A DNA stretch of 64,000 nucleotides from Lepidurus packardi. Lineage: Eukaryota; Arthropoda; Branchiopoda; Notostraca; Triopsidae. Below the pieces are notes generated by a model, which searched no databases, was not told the DNA's origin, and saw only the letters and a list, made by a program, of their open reading frames with translations. Shown here piece by piece: positions 60,287 to 64,000 of the stretch; position 1 is the stretch's first letter; every line of letters begins with the position of its first letter. The stretch spans positions 5,456,001-5,520,000 of the forward strand of contig JAKZAN010000005.1 in assembly GCA_023053545.1 (NCBI GenBank), written 5' to 3'. The translations under genes were made by a program, and so were the position numbers.

Positions 60287-63200
60287 ACGTAACTTTAAAT
60301 TAATAGGGCGGGGCCAGGGGCTTATATACGTTGTTTGAACTCGAGTTAGGTTTTCAAGAACGTAAAACAAGTCCGAAGTGTCGTCAAACAAAGTCAAGGA
60401 ATGCCTCAATGGGTTAAGTTTCTCTGACTTCTACGGCTTATTGGAAAGCTCATTTGGTTAATTAAATCACTAAGGTTGAAGAGTTCTCTTCTTTTTGTAA
60501 GAGGACGGCGAACTGGAGTAGGGCAGCAAAGAAAGGTGTGTTCAATTGGTTAATTAAGAAAGAGGAGAAAGATAAAAAGGAGGTCCGGAAGGTAAATCTT
60601 TTGACGGACCATAAGAAGGAAGGTTAATAGTTTATTGCTTATTACTGACTATAGTACTCTGTATTATTGGCCAGGATATGCTTCTTGGGGAAATACTATA
60701 GTTAGAGACATACCAGGGGTTGCTGTGCAGTACTACATAGGCCATCGTAAGTCCTAAAAATTGGGAAAAGAAATTCTCATTTCATTGTTGGGGGCTTATT
60801 ACATGCGTCAGATAAGTTTTTGTGTTATGTCGCTCGTAAAGTACCTTTTTTGGAGCCCGACTCGATATATAAATGTAATACAGCTTAAAAGGGGGAACGT
60901 ATCACGTGCCGCTCACAATAATAGCGAATCGATTTGACCTATTGTTGACAAGCCAAGTCGGTGTGTGTGCCAGTCTGGCTTGAAAGAGAATCAGTCCCTG
61001 TTTTGCACTGCATGGGCTTTTCTCTGTCGCGTTTTTGTAGCCCGTGGTATTGTGTGCGGGGGTTTATTACTGTTCTGGAGCACCGTGTTTCGGCCCCATT
61101 CTTCTGCCGCAGAACAATATCTTTATTTATCTGTCTTTAACTTTAGCTCTTGGCAGGGCGTGGCTTCAACTTTTAAGGGCTGCTTCTTGTGTGCCGGAGG
61201 TACAACAGCCGAAGCAAAGTAAAAAGTTAATACTTTACAGTGTTTTTTCTCTCCATTATGAGACGTTGCCGTGTTACTACCAGCAAGAGTACCTGATATG
61301 TCATGATTGCCGATTTTTTTATACATACAAGGAAACATGGTGGGGTTCAGAAGAATAGGTTACCGATTTTCTTAAATTGTTTTTCTGGGTAGGGTGAAAA
61401 GGCTACGTTTATTGCCGTCGTCCCAAGCCTCCCCCCCCTTAAAATAGGCAATGAATTTTATATTGTCGTTTAGATGTACTTTTGAGAGTATGTACTTGCA
61501 CGTTATGTGTGTGAGAGCAAGCAAACTTATTATGCCCAGGTAATATAGAAGGTAGAATATGTAAGGCGGATATTTACAAACGGAATAGACCATAAAAATG
61601 TTGAAGTTAAGGGGAAAGTTTAGAGTACTAAAGTCTGCAGCAAATAGGCCCAGGAGATTCTCGCTTTTTTATTTTATTTTATTTTTGCTATTTCTAACCC
61701 GAAAAGGGGGACTGATTCAATCCATGCATTACCACCCTCTGTTGGTTGGGCCATTCGCGGGGGAAAGCGAAGTCTGTTCAGCTATGTGACTTTTTTTGTG
61801 TGTGGTTGAAGACATTTATTGATGTTGTTTTTGGCATTTGAAAAATTGTCCATGGCTCCGCCCCCTCTATATAAAAAGTAAGTTGGAATTTGGTGAGCTT
61901 TGATGTGTAGTTTTTGCGGGAGGAAAATGTCTTGGCTTTTCATGTGGCGATTTTTCATGCCGCTTTTTATTTCTGGGGAAACGAGTTAGCCCCCACGCCC
62001 CCCCCCCCCCCAAATAGAGAAAGAAACGAAAAAAGATCACAATTGGCATACATTTGGGTAGCCCCCAAAACCTCCCTAAACTATAGCTCACGTCATTTTC
62101 GGTATAGTAATGAAAGTCAGCCGTAATGGAGAGAGAGACAGAGTAGAAGGCAGTTGAATTGTTGCAACAATTTATGTCTGACATCCAAGGAAAAAGCTAA
62201 GTCGGGATCGGGAAACAAATGGTGGTCTTGGGTTGCATATGTGTATGTAGAAATAGCGTATTCTCTATTTGACTTATTTTTTATTCAGTTATTTTCTACA
62301 CTGAAAATGAACTTGCTATAAAGAAGAAAAAAGTTCAGAGGAGCAAAAGTTAGCTCATAACTCTTGCTTGACTGGACTAAGGAATTCCCTTTTCTTTTCT
62401 TATTTTTCTCCATTTTTTTCTTGTCTTTATTTCATTTGGGTGAATGGCGAGTCTTTTTTTTACTCTTCTTTGATGACCGAACGTGTGCTTTTTCTTTTTT
62501 TTCTTAGTTGGTGAGCCAAAATGGTATGTAACTCTGGCCATATTGACCCTCCCCCCCCTCCCCTCGTGTAAGTTAGCTAAGACGGCGCACGTATTTATTC
62601 CACGTAATTTGGTCCTTTTTCGACCGGAGGAAGGTTTCTTAAGGGCCCGCCGCTACCGGAAACGCCTGTCTTCCGTTTGGGATGACTGTATATCTAATAC
62701 CATGGTAGAAGACGGAGTCGGAAGCTAGAAAGTTAGGATAAATTCATACGGGTCTAAATAATAAAATAATAGTAAAAAAAAGTGATAGAAAGGGCAGGGG
62801 AGGGTTGGGAAAGAGTTGCTTTCATAAATGGCTCTCCAATCCGCGTGTGATAAGAGAACATGAGCAGATTAAGGTGTTTAATGAGGATAATATACACTAA
62901 TTGGGTTCTAATTTAGGAGACTTGCTCCGTAGTGCTGCAGTCATGGGGGTTTTCTTGCAGTTTGGGCTAACGATTCTGGGTTGAAGACATAATTGGACGG
63001 GAAGGGCTCGTGACGTCATCACGGTGATATCCTTGATGAGAAGCACGACCATTCCCGTTGAGCGGAAAGGGTTATTTGTGATCGGAATTGGAAAATGAAT
63101 CTCAATCTCTTGGGTTTACACGTTTTCTTAGAGCCTCTTGGCCGAGAAGACAGTTTGTGACGTCGACATCGTGTTTTACTTGTCGCAAGTGGGGCGTTGA

Positions 63201-64000
63201 GAGAGCCTTGGAAATGGAGACTAATTCCGGGCTGTTCACATATAATTTGTTGGGTCTTTCTGACCCGCAGTGTGGGCTACGAAGTCTTTTGTGTGTTGCT
63301 CGCGAATATCATAGAGGAAGTACAGAAACGCGCGTGGATTCGTAATGCTTTACATGACTCCTAATAAGGTTTCTTTCAAAAGCTTATTGTCACTATTTTG
63401 TCATTGTGTCTCCGGAAAACAAAACATGAAAACTAGATTTGGTGTAACTTGTTATGAAACCAAAATTTGACTTATTTTGTACGAAAGATCTGCCTTTGCC
63501 TACATATATAATTTATTTTTTTTTGCTCGCACAAGAAGGCTCAGTTTAAGGTCTTAACAAATGTGCTGTGTCGAAATTTAGACCGACTCACAAGTAATGC
63601 GAAGGATTTTCTTCAGTTTCATACGTTTCAAACCACATCCTGGAATGCCATTAAGAAGAATTCCCATGCAAATGCACTGGTATATAAATTCTGGTTTTAA
63701 AAACGAAAGTAAAAAAAATAACGTGTCAGTCGCTCTTTTATTGTATCGTTTACGACTTAAAAAGAAAAAGTCTCTTTTCTTGGCTGGGATTTCTTTTAAG
63801 TTTGTTTCGCGGCTTTTGCTGGGTAACCCAAGCACATGTGGTTTTGATGACGTGATACTTAAGCTTTGAGGAATGAAAAAGCATGAAAGTCACGCTTGGC
63901 AAGTGTTGCGGATCTACGCCAGCAAGACGGAAAAGGAGGGGGGTGCTTTTTCCCTCTTAATATGTACAAAATATGGCAGTACTTGACCCAGATTCACATG
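60287..64000. other. Non-coding stretch to the window end
   Basis: No supported exon. A 14-C run lies at 61998-62011. Open frames of 60-105 codons lack recognisable domains. Confidence 0.35.

Overview
This is eukaryotic nuclear DNA, most likely from an arthropod with compact genes, and a branchiopod crustacean such as Daphnia fits well. The reasons are very short GT-AG introns (many of 46-80 bp), no operons, TTAGG-like tracts, and genes close to animal families (CAPS/Cadps, RBM5/RBM10, XXYLT1, TRMU, an SLC29 transporter). The species is an inference. All exon boundaries were placed by hand from splice signals and reading phase; nothing was checked against transcripts.

The left 36 kb is gene-dense. 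In order: three exons encoding a PDZ domain like that of RhoGEF ARHGEF11/12 (minus, 848-1551, incomplete); a secreted low-complexity protein of about 759 aa (minus, 5364-7698); an 11-exon equilibrative nucleoside transporter (minus, 8844-10938); a protein of about 470 aa resembling the SLF2/FAM178 C-terminal domain (minus, 11972-13764); an RBM5/RBM10-type splicing regulator of about 896 aa (plus, 14482-18486), head-to-head with the previous gene; the calcium-dependent activator protein for secretion, CAPS/Cadps (minus, 19114-30620, about 28 exons); mitochondrial tRNA 2-thiouridylase TRMU/MnmA (plus, 33161-34657); and xyloside xylosyltransferase XXYLT1 (minus, 34834-36055), convergent with TRMU. 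These genes are functionally unrelated neighbours.

The right 28 kb (36.1-64 kb) has no recognisable complete gene. It holds low-complexity sequence, long G or C homopolymers, and at least five families of short non-autonomous DNA transposons, some nested in each other. Three copies of a Tigger/pogo-like element (one inside a CAPS intron) carry remnants of a CENP-B-type helix-turn-helix. Two families are flanked by TTAA. The only gene-like signal is one exon at 50788-50955 that would encode a signal peptide and ends in a good splice donor; it may start a gene with long introns running out of the window.

The most interesting observation is in CAPS: the penultimate coding exon exists as two diverged tandem copies with the same entry phase. 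The downstream copy, which matches the family better, carries a one-base frameshift as written, while the upstream copy is open and could be spliced in phase to the last exon. CAPS also has two candidate in-frame microexons (45 and 21 nt) and introns holding three different transposon families.
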